Shown here: positions 43,147 to 54,000 of the stretch, piece after piece | Position numbering within the stretch: position 1 is the stretch's first letter | Layout of the letters: the number at the start of each line of letters is the position of its first letter | Source: Hemicentrotus pulcherrimus | Lineage: Eukaryota > Echinodermata > Echinoidea > Camarodonta > Strongylocentrotidae | DNA: 64,000 nucleotides | Direction: 5' to 3' | NCBI GenBank assembly: GCA_003118195.1 | Contig: BEXV01000008.1 | Span: 125,461-189,460, forward strand | Notes under the pieces: generated by a model | The model's database searches: none | What the model saw: only the letters and a program-made list of their open reading frames with translations | What the model was told of the DNA's origin: nothing | Position numbers and translations under genes: made by a program

Positions 43147-43781
43147 ATTCTCCCACGTCTATCAGTTTTCACTTTTGTTTATTGCTTCATGAAATTAATT
43201 ATGTAAACTGTTTATCTTCATTGCATTTATTCATTAGAACAAATTTATATCTATTAATGTCAATACTTATCACGGGATTATGAACGTTTTGATTTGTATT
43301 CGCTGAATGTGATATTGAATATGGGTCCTCGAATTCATTTGGCCAATGTAACAATTTTCACATTGTGATCAAAGACATTACTTTTAAATGTGTGTTTGTA
43401 GTATGTGTGATTATAAGGGTTCGTACCATATACTTCCTATAGTAAATCATTATTCATTTTTTTTTTCTATTGATATCACATTTCAACCATAATTACTCTT
43501 TTCTAAAAAAATAAATTCTAAAACAAAATTGAAGCTTTCTTATTAAGTGCTGCAGCAGCAGTGTCTAATCGACTAATGTCTCAATTTTTTTCAGTTTATA
43601 ATAGTTATATAGGCTTAAATGTACCATGCATGAGTAACATTACAATCATAACTCAAAATAAGTAATCTTCAATGAATGAAGTAGATTCTTTGAAAAGAGT
43701 AATTGAAGCGCGGATTTATTTGACATTTTTACATTTAGATCATAATGTTGTATGATCTATAATCCCATCGAATTTAAACAA

Positions 43782-43805
43782 AGAGAGAGAGAGAGAGAGA
43801 AAGAA

Positions 43806-43837
<32 letters not shown>

Positions 43838-43838
43838 G
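43782..43838. repeat. (GA)n followed by a 12-base G run
   Basis: GA tract with two AAGAAA interruptions that ends in a run of 12 G. A pure purine strand of this kind can form triplex DNA. Confidence 0.95.
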
Positions 43839-45330
43839 CAAAATTGGAAAAAATAAAGATGGGTAAGAAGTATAGGGATCAAAATGAAATGCATTTAAAT
43901 ACCCCATAAAATGTTACGAAGTCATGCAGGGGAACACGAAATACAATTTGCCAATATGATGATCGTCCCCTAAAATGGTTGTTTCCTGGCAGGACTCATT
44001 AGCGGGATCATATTCAGATAAGACGTTGCTTAATGTCACTCGATGCATGACAAAGAAACACTATCTAACCACACCTAAATGATGGAATCTTCGGGTCAAA
44101 TTACATCATCTCTTTCTCCCTTATCATAATATGTTTGAGACATCTCTTTCAGTTGGATGCGTCATGGGCAAACGTCTTACTTATATTTGACAGAAAAGGG
44201 GAAAAAGCTGTTGTCAGAATGAATGGAATCATTATTTCTCGATTATTTTTGTGACTCGTGCCGATGTTCTGAATTTTCTAACGTACTCGGTTTTAACCTT
44301 TGGTTTTGTACCACGAACATTTTTGAAAGCTGGAAGGGAAGTAATCAATATCAACCTTTGCATGATCATAACATTTAGTCATTGATTTGGTTACATTCCT
44401 AAGTTATTATTTTACACGCGTCCTCTGGACTCTAGTTGGTCAGGGTTGCTATAGTTGTAATCCTTGCATAACAGGTGAATTTACTTGATTTTAGATTCCA
44501 CTGTGTTCGTGTAAATATTTAGGCCTCATCAAACCAGTACAACAATGCGTTTCAACCCAGACTCCAAACAGTGAAAGGTTCCCCCATTATTCCCGTTCCT
44601 CTCTTTCTTGAGCCGGTCCGGATGTTCTGATAGGGTTAACATTGGATTGGGACGGTGAAAGGAGGAGGTGTTACTGGATTCGAGCATTAGACAAGAGCTT
44701 CCAAAAAGCACACACTTGCTTTCCAATGACAACCCGCAAAACGTGGACCCTCTCCCATTACTTCCTTGAGTTCCATTACAGTGTACACTTCAACAAATGT
44801 TTTTTCAATGCATTGATTCTTTTTGGCCTCACCAGGTATATAAAGTTGTCGAATTTCCAATGTTTGTTTTTTGTGGCTCAGCGCCTTTGAATTCAGTTTT
44901 TAGAAAAAATATTATGATTCTATTCGCAAAAATTTAGAATAGATTCCCAATTTAGTTTCGTTAGGAAGTGTTCTGTTGGGACGGTCTCATGCTTGGTGGC
45001 ATATTTTATTTTCAGTATTTTATGGTAATAGAAAATTTCCTTATTAATAGACAATTATTTCGGGCTGATGTAAAGGAATTGTTATTGGTGAAAAGGATGT
45101 ATATGAAAACTTCTTCATCACTTGTATAATATTAGTTACTAATCCAAACCTTACCCAAGATCTTGGCTACATGCATATTAATGAGATTAATTTTGTAAGT
45201 AAGACTAGCAGCATGATTTTGTGAGTAGCGGCTAGCACATGATTTTTAGATGATAATGAAATCTGCAAGTATTGGGCATTCATGGTTGACCACTAAAAGT
45301 TATCTGTATAGGTGCTGTTTCTGCGTTTTA

Positions 45331-46225
45331 GGAGGTGCATCTCATTATGCTTGTAGTTAATCACACTAATTTTGTGTTCGTCACCGTTGAACACTCCCAC
45401 CCTCACGTGTTTCAAGAAGCCAACCTTAACCTTCATCCTCCCTCACTCCTCGCTTGGGTTTTCCTCCTATATCACCAGCGCGAATGTGTTCGTCGTCAAT
45501 TCTTCATCCATGGAAGCTCATCCGTCATCAGGGTCTGTCTCGTCGACCGGCTTTGGCGTGATAACCTGAACTTGATGGCCAGTTTCCGCGACGAGGGGTG
45601 TCTTTGCCAAGGTCGAACTCAACCACTGTGGCAGCGATGCATCTGAACGCTACTGAGTTTAACATGCCAAGGCTAGCAACTATTACCAAGCAATGAACCG
45701 TTTTATTGACTGTCCTGACTATTGACCAATACAAACTGATACAATCCACACAATTAAGATATATCAACAAACCAACTTACTACGGACCAACCGACTAGAA
45801 CATCAGCCAACGGGACAACCGACCAACTGGAGAGCTAATCAACTTGTTAAACAGCGATTCCTCTATCGAGTCGAAAGACTACCTACCAATATCATGGAAT
45901 TTCAACTAGCGAATTGGGCACTCGATCAACAGGCACGGCTTAACCTACAATATATAACGACCATATAGTTAACTGACCGGCTGTCGAGCCAGGCTTCTTC
46001 CGTGCATCCATACACCAAATAAATAACTATTGCAATTAACCAGTTGATTAACAGCTCCAGGAGGTTCCTTGCAAACGCGACCAACTAAACCAAACCCGAG
46101 TCAAAGAGTGAATGCACTGCTCTGCGGTTCCCAAGTTCAAACATTTTCCCGTTTCATACGTGCCTTTTCTACCACTATATTTACTCGTGGGTGCTGTTGT
46201 GTAAATAAAGCGTTTATAGTCTAAA
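45331..46225 (+). other. Candidate 3'-terminal exon of an unidentified transcript
   Basis: A good acceptor (GCTGTTTCTGCGTTTTAG) ends at about 45331. GC-richer DNA follows with a 103-codon open frame to TGA at 45644-45646. A second frame, possible from an alternative acceptor (ATGCTTGTAG), gives a Ser-rich tail ending SGSVSSTGFGVIT. After the stops, an AC-rich stretch of about 400 bp (ACCAAC-rich) leads to AATAAA signals at 46018-46023 and 46204-46209. The order acceptor, open frame, stop, polyadenylation signal is what a last exon looks like. No protein family is recognised in either frame, and upstream exons were not found. It could equally be a regulatory island. Confidence 0.2.
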
Positions 46226-46621
46226 TATGAAGGAGAGAATAATGTAGAGAATCAACACCCATAGACAGTGAGAGAAGATTTGAATAGTTTAATTTACACG
46301 ACCACATTTTTCGCCCGCCAAGGGGGGCAATCGCACTTGCAATTTGGTGGGTGACAGACGAGACAAAAACCCGAAAGTACAGTTTTATTAATCATATCAA
46401 GTGGCATTGCGGTAAAAAGATTTATGTTTGTATAATTCCCCCCATTTTGATCCGTCATCCTATCTTTCCTTGGTGGTCAGTGGCACTTCTGACCGGTGGT
46501 CACAAGAGTGATTGAATATATTATTGAGATGTAGAAGGCTCGCTGGGGGAGACTTTACAGGTTCGTTACGCACATCATGTCACTCCATATGAACTTGAAA
46601 CATATCGTGTTAGGTTATCGT
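46226..46621. other. Intergenic DNA, nothing recognised
   Basis: Moderate complexity, no supported feature. Confidence 0.5.
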
Positions 46622-46906
46622 TTAAAGATAAGGTTGAGTTCTATATAGGCAGAGGTGAAAGTATGACAAAAATGTGGGCCTCATTTTTATGCCACATGTT
46701 TGTGTAGTCCCATATGCATATTTCTGTGTACAGTGCTTGTTTCGTTTACCAAGACTGGTCCAAAGTTCTTATCAATTTGATGTTTTAAGAACCTTGAAAA
46801 CACCAATACTTATATGTTACATATACGTGATCGATTTGTTCCGATCGAATCCATACTGTTTCTTTTACAATGCAATCGCATGACCAGAACTCAATTTTAT
46901 CTTTAA
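46622..46906 (+). mobile_element. 285-bp inverted-repeat element (MITE-like), copy 1
   Basis: The left end TTAAAGATAAGGTTGAGTTCT pairs with the right end AGAACTCAATTTTATCTTTAA over about 21 bp with two mismatches. The interior has no credible coding frame. Its right three quarters align in the same orientation with 53215-53476 (shared blocks TTGTGTAGTCCCATA, TTTCTGTGTACAG, ACAATGCAATCG, ATGACCAGAACTCAA). This is a non-autonomous DNA transposon family with at least two copies here. Confidence 0.75.
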
Positions 46907-47859
46907 GGGTGACGAATTGGTCGACTTAAAGGCAAAGTGATGCCTTTGAATAATCAGCATAATGCAAAAAAAAAAAACAATTTAATGTGCCTTATATTGT
47001 ATCATTAATGATGAAATATATTACATAACATTTTTTACATATATTATCATGATAACGAAAAGAGTAATCATGGTAATATTATTACGCGATAATAATTACA
47101 AAAAAGAGCGAGTTAGAGTCTTCGACTTTTAAAACGTTATTTCAGCATATGTCAATATTTGAATAAGTATCGGTGTTAAAATGTGATAATATCGATGTAG
47201 TAGAAGTCGCTCTATGCAGAGCGAATCAAATTCATTTTCCACATGAAATCATCAATGACAAAGATAATCACAATAATGAACGTAATGATATAACGGAAAA
47301 AATGAGCTTAGAAATATCTTTGACATTGGAAATCGAACCTACTTGGAAGCAATGCTTGTTATAGGTTCGCACACACGAAAGTGAACCAATCAAAGAGAAT
47401 ATATTTGCAACCGCGAGACCTTTTGCGTTAATTAGTTTGCGTGTACACTTGTATCAAATAAGGAAAAGGAAGAGAATAAAAACTAGGACGAGTTCTTTCG
47501 GAAATGCCTATAAGTGAGGGTGAAGCACATTTTGGAAACAGGTTGTTGAAACATGAAGTAGAATGCATGCGACGAGTAAAAATGTGAAACAGTTCTTTGA
47601 TATTCCCCTAATGATTGTCTATTTTCACTTTCATAACCTCTTTTTGTGAAATGTGTGTGTTTGTGTGTGCGTGTGTGTGGGGTGGGTGGTGTGCATCGCG
47701 CCCGAATTTCGGAGATGTGCACGAGAACATCGTATCCAAATGTATCACCGATCTAGAAATGTAATGAAATTCCGTAGTTTATCAAGATTAAAACATCTCA
47801 GCAGCTTTCTTAACTGAGTTTAGCCATTAGGAAGGATCTCCTTTCTCAACGATTCAGAC
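46907..47859. other. Intergenic DNA with GT-rich tract
   Basis: AT-rich, with an imperfect (GT)n/(GGT)n tract at 47646-47693. No supported gene. Confidence 0.5.
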
Positions 47860-48310
47860 CACGTGACACTCAGATCAAGAGAAGGAAGAGTATTCTACGC
47901 CACGGCCGAGACGAATCTCACTAATTGATAAGTTACGGTTACTCGGACGCCACTCGCCCATGCTGTAAAGATAGATAACACTAGCGCGAGAAAGAGTTGG
48001 AAGGATGAGAGAGAGCGATAGAGAGTGTGTGTGTTAGAGATGAGGAGAGAAATGGAAGAGATGGTTAGGATAAATGTATGGCTGTGAGTAGCGCATGCCT
48101 TTAAGGGTTAGAGGAAGGTTCTGCCGGGCCTAGGGGTAAATTCTCGCCTGGAGGGTTGATGACAGGCTGTATGAACGTGTCCAAACCATCCCCTCACTCC
48201 TACGGGTGACGATTGTCCGGTCTGGTAAAGCGATCGTGGCCCTATCTAGCCCGATTCAGGTTTCATATTTTTGCCAAGCCCTGTATCCTCTTACCCGAGG
48301 CCTGTTCTCT
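47860..48310. promoter_or_regulatory. GC-rich block with GATA and MEF3 motifs, candidate enhancer
   Basis: GC-richer, complex DNA of about 450 bp. Contains GATA-type motifs (GATAAG near 47928 and AGATAGATAAC near 47970) and, near its 3' end, a perfect MEF3/Six site TCAGGTTTC at 48256-48264. A GA/GT-rich patch at about 48005-48050 lies inside. No coding frame is recognised. It is the strongest candidate for a distal Six-responsive element, by motif content only. Confidence 0.3.
48256..48264 (+). promoter_or_regulatory. MEF3-type Six binding site
   Basis: Exact TCAGGTTTC, the MEF3 element, inside a GC-rich block about 36 kb downstream of the Six1/2 start site. Confidence 0.35.
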
Positions 48311-50619
48311 TAAGATAGCCCACTCATTTTACTTCATCTTTTAAAGATACAATGATGCATGGGATGATTAATACCGTATGTGAGAGCACAGAGAGCTTTC
48401 TACAATTTTTAATTTGTCTTAAAGTATTTTAGATATAAAGCCATTATGACTTCTTTATCTCTTACCCGCGATGGCTTTGTGTCGAGAAAGTGCGCACAAC
48501 TATGTCTGAATAGTTTGCAGAGACGTGGGTTTATTTTAATTTCCATTAAGTGACTTGTATTGACGATAGACGTGATCAGGAAGACCCATCTCGAAAGATT
48601 GTCGCATCAATAGCAGGATTTCCGAGTGATTTTTTTTCTCCACTCTTTATTCTTTTTTCACTGTCAAACTACCAGATATTGCCATACCCGATATATTGGA
48701 ATAGTGCCATTTTTATATCTCCTTCCTCTTTCAATGGTGTGTCTAGATTACTTGCGTAATCAAAAATAAAATATTTGAAATTAAGATGATTACTCAAAAA
48801 TTTCAACTTGTCTTTTTAATAACAATTCATGGCCAACTAACACCTTTAAAGGTTCCAAGCGAAGGACTGAAACAGTTTTAAAATGTTCAAATTCGTCGAG
48901 ATTTACTCGTTAAAGCAACAGCCCAATTGTTAAATCTTCACCTATTATAAAAGATATATATATTAGTGAACGTGAAAACCCCCATTTTTTTAAAATGAGT
49001 GACATTTCGGAAAGCACTGTGACACTCTTAATCCTTATTTCTTAATCCTCATTTTGGCCATCATATTTTTCAAGATGATGACTTGCCCATATTATTACCT
49101 TAACAACGATTCGTGAAACTAATTGATGTTTCATGACAATTCAGAAAAAAACGACGACGATGATGATAATACAAGTCAATGATAGCGATAAAATTATAAA
49201 AACAATGAGGCTATGTGATGACTAGTATCGTATCCAAATGTAATATTTTTCAACTTATCTGCCCCCCGCCCCCCAAAAAAAATGTTTCGAAGATATGTTT
49301 TCAAAGAAAAATAAATAAGTTGCCACTGGCTTTCAGCTGAAAATATAAATATAAATATGTTCTTTTGTATCCCATTGATATCTCTTTGGGGACATGTGAA
49401 AGGGGAATTTAATCTTTCACGCACAAATATATAATCCTTTGTTATATATCAATAATACAATTAAATTGTCTAGTGGTATAAATATGATCCTGGCTTTCCG
49501 CCAATATTGTGTAGTGGTCAGAACAGGATATGTGATGGTCAGTATTGTCCGTAATATCATATTCTTTATTTGCCATCATATTTGTTACTATCTCCTCCCA
49601 CATGTATAATAAGAAAGTAACTACGATCATATGAAAGATAACGAATTGTCTTCTTCATCCCACTTATATCACTTGACCAAAGCTTTGTCCACGCACATCA
49701 GTAATAGGGAAATCCTTTATCGTATTTTCTTTTTCGCACAAACATGATTATTGACTTGTTGTTATATGAGCTGTCCAGTTCTATATTCTGGCTGAACTCC
49801 AATGTTGTGTAATGGTCAAGCTTTCCTATCTGTCTAGAAATAGTTGTGTGATATGATGCAATGGAAATTAAGTATAATGTTTAATTTACCAATCGTGTTC
49901 TTACCTTATACCCTTTCTGACTTTCCTTGAATTTATTATGGGTATTATCATGAAGAACCTCCATTAAGTTATTTTCGATAACCTACATGTAAATGTTATA
50001 TGACGAAGTTTTCTTCATTTCTTCAGCCACTGATTCAAATAAACACGTTTTCAGTAATTTAATGTAACAACTGTATTTTTCTTGCTCTAATAATTCAGAG
50101 TAAATTAAATCACGATACAAATGATACGTAATAATGCTTGAGTTTGTCAATAAATTCTGTGTTCTAAGTGAAGTGTAGCAGAATACCTCATATCTTTAAA
50201 TGTGCACTTACATTGTTGGTGTGCCTGAATGTAAAAAATCCACAGGCACCTCATTATGTTAGGGGGGATGCCCGGTAGTAATGCATGCATTTATTCCGAC
50301 CAATACTGCAGTGTTGACCATTGTGTTTGAGGCACTATTCGATCTTGACCTTGCTGCGATGAAAGGTGACCTACATAAGCACAACCACGTTCATTTCGAT
50401 GATTCCGAATCGTCCGCCGAGTGCCGTAATTTCCACTGCATCATTCATCCATTAATCGTAGTAGCGAGGAGCAACGAATCATTTTCATATTCTGTGCATG
50501 TGATCATCCCTCTTGGTAGGTGTGTGGTTAAAAGGGCATTTTTGCCCAGCTCAATTTCAAAAAAGTGTAGAGCTACGTTTCGATAAGCAACTACCTTGTT
50601 AAATTCTGTGTCAATATTG
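48311..50619. other. Intergenic DNA, nothing firmly recognised
   Basis: AT-rich. An ATG frame of 101 codons (50281-50586) begins MHAFIPTNTAVL and is not recognised; no splice or promoter support was noted, so it is not called as a gene. Confidence 0.45.
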
Positions 50620-51240
50620 GGTCTGATATGGCCGAAAGTTATTTATGCTGCCCGTTTGTACGTTGAGGCCGCGAGCAGAAATCGTCAAAACTAGCCAAGG
50701 CGGAAAATTATACATTTTGTGCGCCCATGGCAAGTTCATAATATCCGCATGTGAAAGAGAAAATCTTGCTTAGCAACGCGTCTCAAGAATGGCGGCTCGT
50801 ATAGAGAGGGGATGGTAATAGTTGCGTACTCTCATCGAGGCAGCAGCAGGCACTCACTCATCTTCACAAACCTCTTTTATTCCCTCCGGGAAAGTTATCA
50901 TCGTCCGCCGAGGGAAAGAGGCCTTTCCCGGTCACAGCTAAACTACTCCAGTCCTACACCCTCATTTCGCAATTTTTCATTTCGAGTAATAATCGCCCGC
51001 GCGGCGTTGTTGGGCGCACGGGCATTCTTGTTTCCTCCAGTGGTCCAGCGGGCAAGTCCTGAGGGACCGCGGGATGAGGGTTCGGTCGTGCTCGACGAGC
51101 TTTATTGCTTGATCACCTTTATCAAGAAAATATCTTGCCAGTTGGTGAATCGATTAGCTTCCTCCGAATTACATATAAGGAATTGTATGGCCGGTGGGGA
51201 AGTTGTTATTAAAATTTGAACGACAACATTGGAGCGGGTT
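50620..51240 (+). promoter_or_regulatory. CpG-rich island with ATGGCGGC start, candidate promoter
   Basis: The most extended GC-rich island outside the SIX gene. Upstream it has CCAAGGCGG and an RFX-like half site TAGCAAC near 50771. Next comes AAGAATGGCGGC with ATG at 50789-50791, opening MAARIERG followed by a possible donor G|GTAATA at 50814. An overlapping 135-codon frame (50812-51219) starts with a non-ATG codon and is not accepted. The layout suits a housekeeping-type promoter with a short first exon, or a conserved enhancer. No downstream exon could be identified. Confidence 0.3.
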
Positions 51241-51832
51241 GATGCAGTAGTTAATGTTCTATGGACATGAACGCTGTCCGATCACTGCACAAACATTCCG
51301 CCATTCTCAAGGGCAGATAGGGGGGTCGATTTTTAGATACTTTTCAGGGGGTATTGGTCTTTCAATATCACACGTGACTCAGGTTTTAATATCAGCCCGA
51401 TTTCTTTGTCTTAGGTGGGTGTGTTACTTGAAGAAGAAAAAAGGCAGCTTAGGACGGTCGGGTCGCGATTTGCATGCACTAGTCACGGGCTCCCACATAG
51501 ATTGGTGACGTTGTGCTACAATGATTCATTGGAAATGCGTTCTGCCTGATACGGTTTCATTCAAATGGCCGTGAAGTGAAAGAAATATGATAGGCCTGTA
51601 TTTATAACCGAGCATTTCGCACCCAGTTCATGCTTGTGTGCCATTGATAATTTGGAAAAATACTCAGGGGATGATGAAGGTGTTTGAGTTATTGTGTTAT
51701 TCGCTTTTTGTAATAGTCTAGAGGCAGACCGAGCTCCTCACATAGTCAGGAAATCATAGATATAATTAAGAGACCCTTTTCCCCCTAACTGAGGTATAGG
51801 CTTAAAGGCTCCATCTGGAAAGCAATACATTA
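51241..51832. other. Intergenic DNA, nothing recognised
   Basis: Moderate complexity, no supported feature. Confidence 0.5.
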
Positions 51833-52335
51833 AAGGTAATACAAAGTTTTGGGAAATTTTGAAAATTTGGTGGATAATGATTCTTTACAATTTTAATATA
51901 TTTGGATGCCCCTGTGGATGTATAGTAAGCACTAAAAAAATAGCCCCTAAAACACTTCTGCTTTCGAGAAAAAATGAAAATAAAAATTTATCGGTACTCC
52001 CGATAAATTTTGATAAATTTCACATAGTGCATGCGGCCGTACAATGGTAGCTGCGACCCTGAAAATTTCAGAATATGTAGTTGTGATATATACCTACCTA
52101 ACGGGAATGGCTTATCGGTCAAAATTAGTCAAGAAACATTGTTTTATAGCTTAATTAATATCTTGACCTTGAGAGGGCGCTACACAACATAAAGAGTTTG
52201 TTATTAATAATTTCATAACTTTAGACTCGATTTCAACCGGGACAACGATCACTGCATATTGTAGGATCGCATATGCTTCCAATATGTTCATTTGAACCAA
52301 ATTCATGACCCCATACCAAAACTTTGTATTACCTT
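51833..52335 (+). mobile_element. 503-bp terminal-inverted-repeat element, copy 2
   Basis: Starts AAGGTAATACAAAGTTTTGG and ends with its reverse complement at 52316-52335. Same length as copy 1 and in opposite orientation, 19 kb away. A TTGACCTTGAGAGGG core near 52164-52178 is shared with copy 1. The internal 12-bp stem and 5-nt loop at 51983-52011 differ from copy 1 by a paired change that keeps the stem intact. Non-coding, so non-autonomous. Flanks CAATACATTA and CAATATCATA are similar but not a clean duplication. Confidence 0.85.
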
Positions 52336-52836
52336 CAATATCATAAAATCATATTAGAGAATATTACTTTGTTTTTATTGCTCGACACAAGTACAGATAT
52401 ATTATTATATATAATTATATATATTATATTGAAACAGAGGACAAAACATACAACAATGAATATATCATGAAATCTTTTATTCTCTAATGAAGACGTGCGT
52501 CGTAATTGTTTGACTTTTAGCGCTTGATTAAAATATAAACCTATTTGTATCTGAAAGTCAGCGGGTAGAAGTATGAACAACGTTGTACTCTATTTATTGT
52601 GTAGGCAAATGTATAGTTAAAAATAACCATGATTTATTTGGGTAACACTTTTTTTTTTGCATTTTAATTGCCCCTTATGTTTATTTCATAATGAAAATCT
52701 CACAATATCACTGAAAATTATCTTACTTTGGCGACTTTGTATCTCCACGGATATGATTTTGATATGACTTCTAAAAGCCCCCTAAGACATTGTTTGAGGA
52801 CAGTTTGTGCATTGATAGAGTAAAATAGATATTTTG

Positions 52837-52880
<44 letters not shown>

Positions 52881-53056
52881 ATACTCACCTTTTCTTCACA
52901 TTTCAAATTGTTGTTCGACTTACCCCATCTTTATAAAAGACCATACACAGCACCTTCACCGTCATCTTGTAGCTTCGCTGCTGTGTATTCAAATTGAATA
53001 TTGAATGTTTTACTGTCATAAACGACTGGCGCACCAAGCATACATTCGTTGCTTCG
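52336..53056. other. AT-rich DNA with 39-base A run
   Basis: 52398-52430 is TA-rich. An A run spans 52840-52878. The poly(A) could be a retroposed tail or a simple homopolymer; no gene-like sequence is recognised before it. No supported gene. Confidence 0.55.
52840..52878 (+). repeat. Poly(A) tract of 39 bases
   Basis: Uninterrupted A run. The poly-Phe minus-strand frame across it is an artefact. Confidence 0.97.
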
Positions 53057-53100
53057 TTATAACATGGACCCTACCACTGTGGTAGGGTCCATGGTTATAA
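53057..53100. repeat. 44-bp near-perfect palindrome
   Basis: Left arm TTATAACATGGACCCTACCAC and right arm GTGGTAGGGTCCATGGTTATAA meet at a single central T, with only one bulged G. It could extrude a cruciform or mark the end of a foldback element. It lies 26 bp from the adjacent inverted-repeat element. Confidence 0.85.
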
Positions 53101-53126
53101 TGACATAAACTCAAGTAAATGCTTAC

Positions 53127-53476
53127 TGAAAAGAGAAGGTTGAGTTCCTGGAAGAGGTGGAACATCATAGTAAAAACGATTCCTGAAAAGTAAGGCTCTT
53201 CAAATGCCATCATATTCTAAATATGGTCAGTAAAAACATAAAAATGAGGCCTGATCTTTATGCTACATGATTGTGTAGTCCCATATACATCTTTCTGTGT
53301 ACAGGTGCTTGTTAATTTACGAAGACTGAGCCAAATTTGTTATTATTGAGCCTTTTATAACCTTGCAGTACACACTAATATTAATATGCTACATGTTCAA
53401 TCTGTTCTTATCGATTCCACACCGTTTCTTTCACAATGCAATCGAATGACCAGAACTCAACTTTATCGTTAATCTT
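53127..53476 (+). mobile_element. Inverted-repeat element (MITE-like), copy 2
   Basis: Homologous to 46622-46906. The left end carries GGTTGAGTTC and the right end carries AGAACTCAACTTTATCGTTAA. About 60 bp between the left end and the shared interior (53150-53215) are not found in copy 1, so this copy has an insertion or copy 1 a deletion. Boundaries are approximate. Confidence 0.65.
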
Positions 53477-53843
53477 CCGATTGTCCATATACATGAGGAA
53501 CATGCTATTTTATCTTATATTGGTCTTTAGAGCAATATCATTATTATGATTTTTTTTGTAGCTTAATTATTTAGAACATTATATTTGGAAGGGACTTGAT
53601 GTTGTTGATTAAGCGACTGGTTTAAAAGACAAACAGGGTTATGACATGTGTCTTAGGGAGCGCAATCTCATCTCCAAAACATCCACCCTAAGAATGCTTA
53701 CGATTTCTGGGATTAAGTCTTCCATGGCCTGTCACTCACATTGACAGATACACAAACTCCACTTGATCGAGAACCTGATCCCGAGGATGAATGCATTTAG
53801 CAAATAATAATCATAAAGTGAAGGTTTAAATCGAGGTATTTAT
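53477..53843. other. Intergenic DNA, nothing recognised
   Basis: AT-rich, no supported feature. Confidence 0.5.
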
Positions 53844-54000
53844 CCGCATAGTTATGTCATCGATAAACTATGCGGCAGGTTCGGCGGGCCAGCCAGTGTG
53901 CCGCCGCTGTCAAGGTCATAGGAGTGTCTCGATCAGCCTGGCCGAGCCCTATAAATAGACCCTCTTCAACTTGAACTACTTCGCTGGTAGATGTTGTTAT
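53844..54000 (+). promoter_or_regulatory. Promoter-like block: nuclear-receptor site and TATA box
   Basis: Begins with a 10-bp inverted repeat CCGCATAGTT (53844-53853) and AACTATGCGG (53866-53875). Next comes CpG-rich DNA with a perfect extended nuclear-receptor half-site TCAAGGTCA (ERR/SF-1/FTZ-F1 type) at 53910-53918. TATAAATAG follows at 53950-53958. The order upstream site, GC-rich spacer, TATA looks like a regulated promoter read to the right. No convincing Inr or downstream exon was identified, so the transcript, if any, is unknown. Confidence 0.35.

Larger units (their letters stand above)
42366..45330. other. Intergenic DNA with GA microsatellites
   Basis: AT-rich, no recognised genes. 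GA tracts at 43115-43142 and 43782-43838 are listed separately. Confidence 0.5.

Noticed and set aside
50812..51219. 135-codon plus-strand frame in the CpG-rich island
   Set aside because: No ATG at its start and no recognisable protein. CpG-rich DNA has few stop codons by chance.
52718..52906. Minus-strand frame with poly-Phe
   Set aside because: Translation of the 39-base A run.
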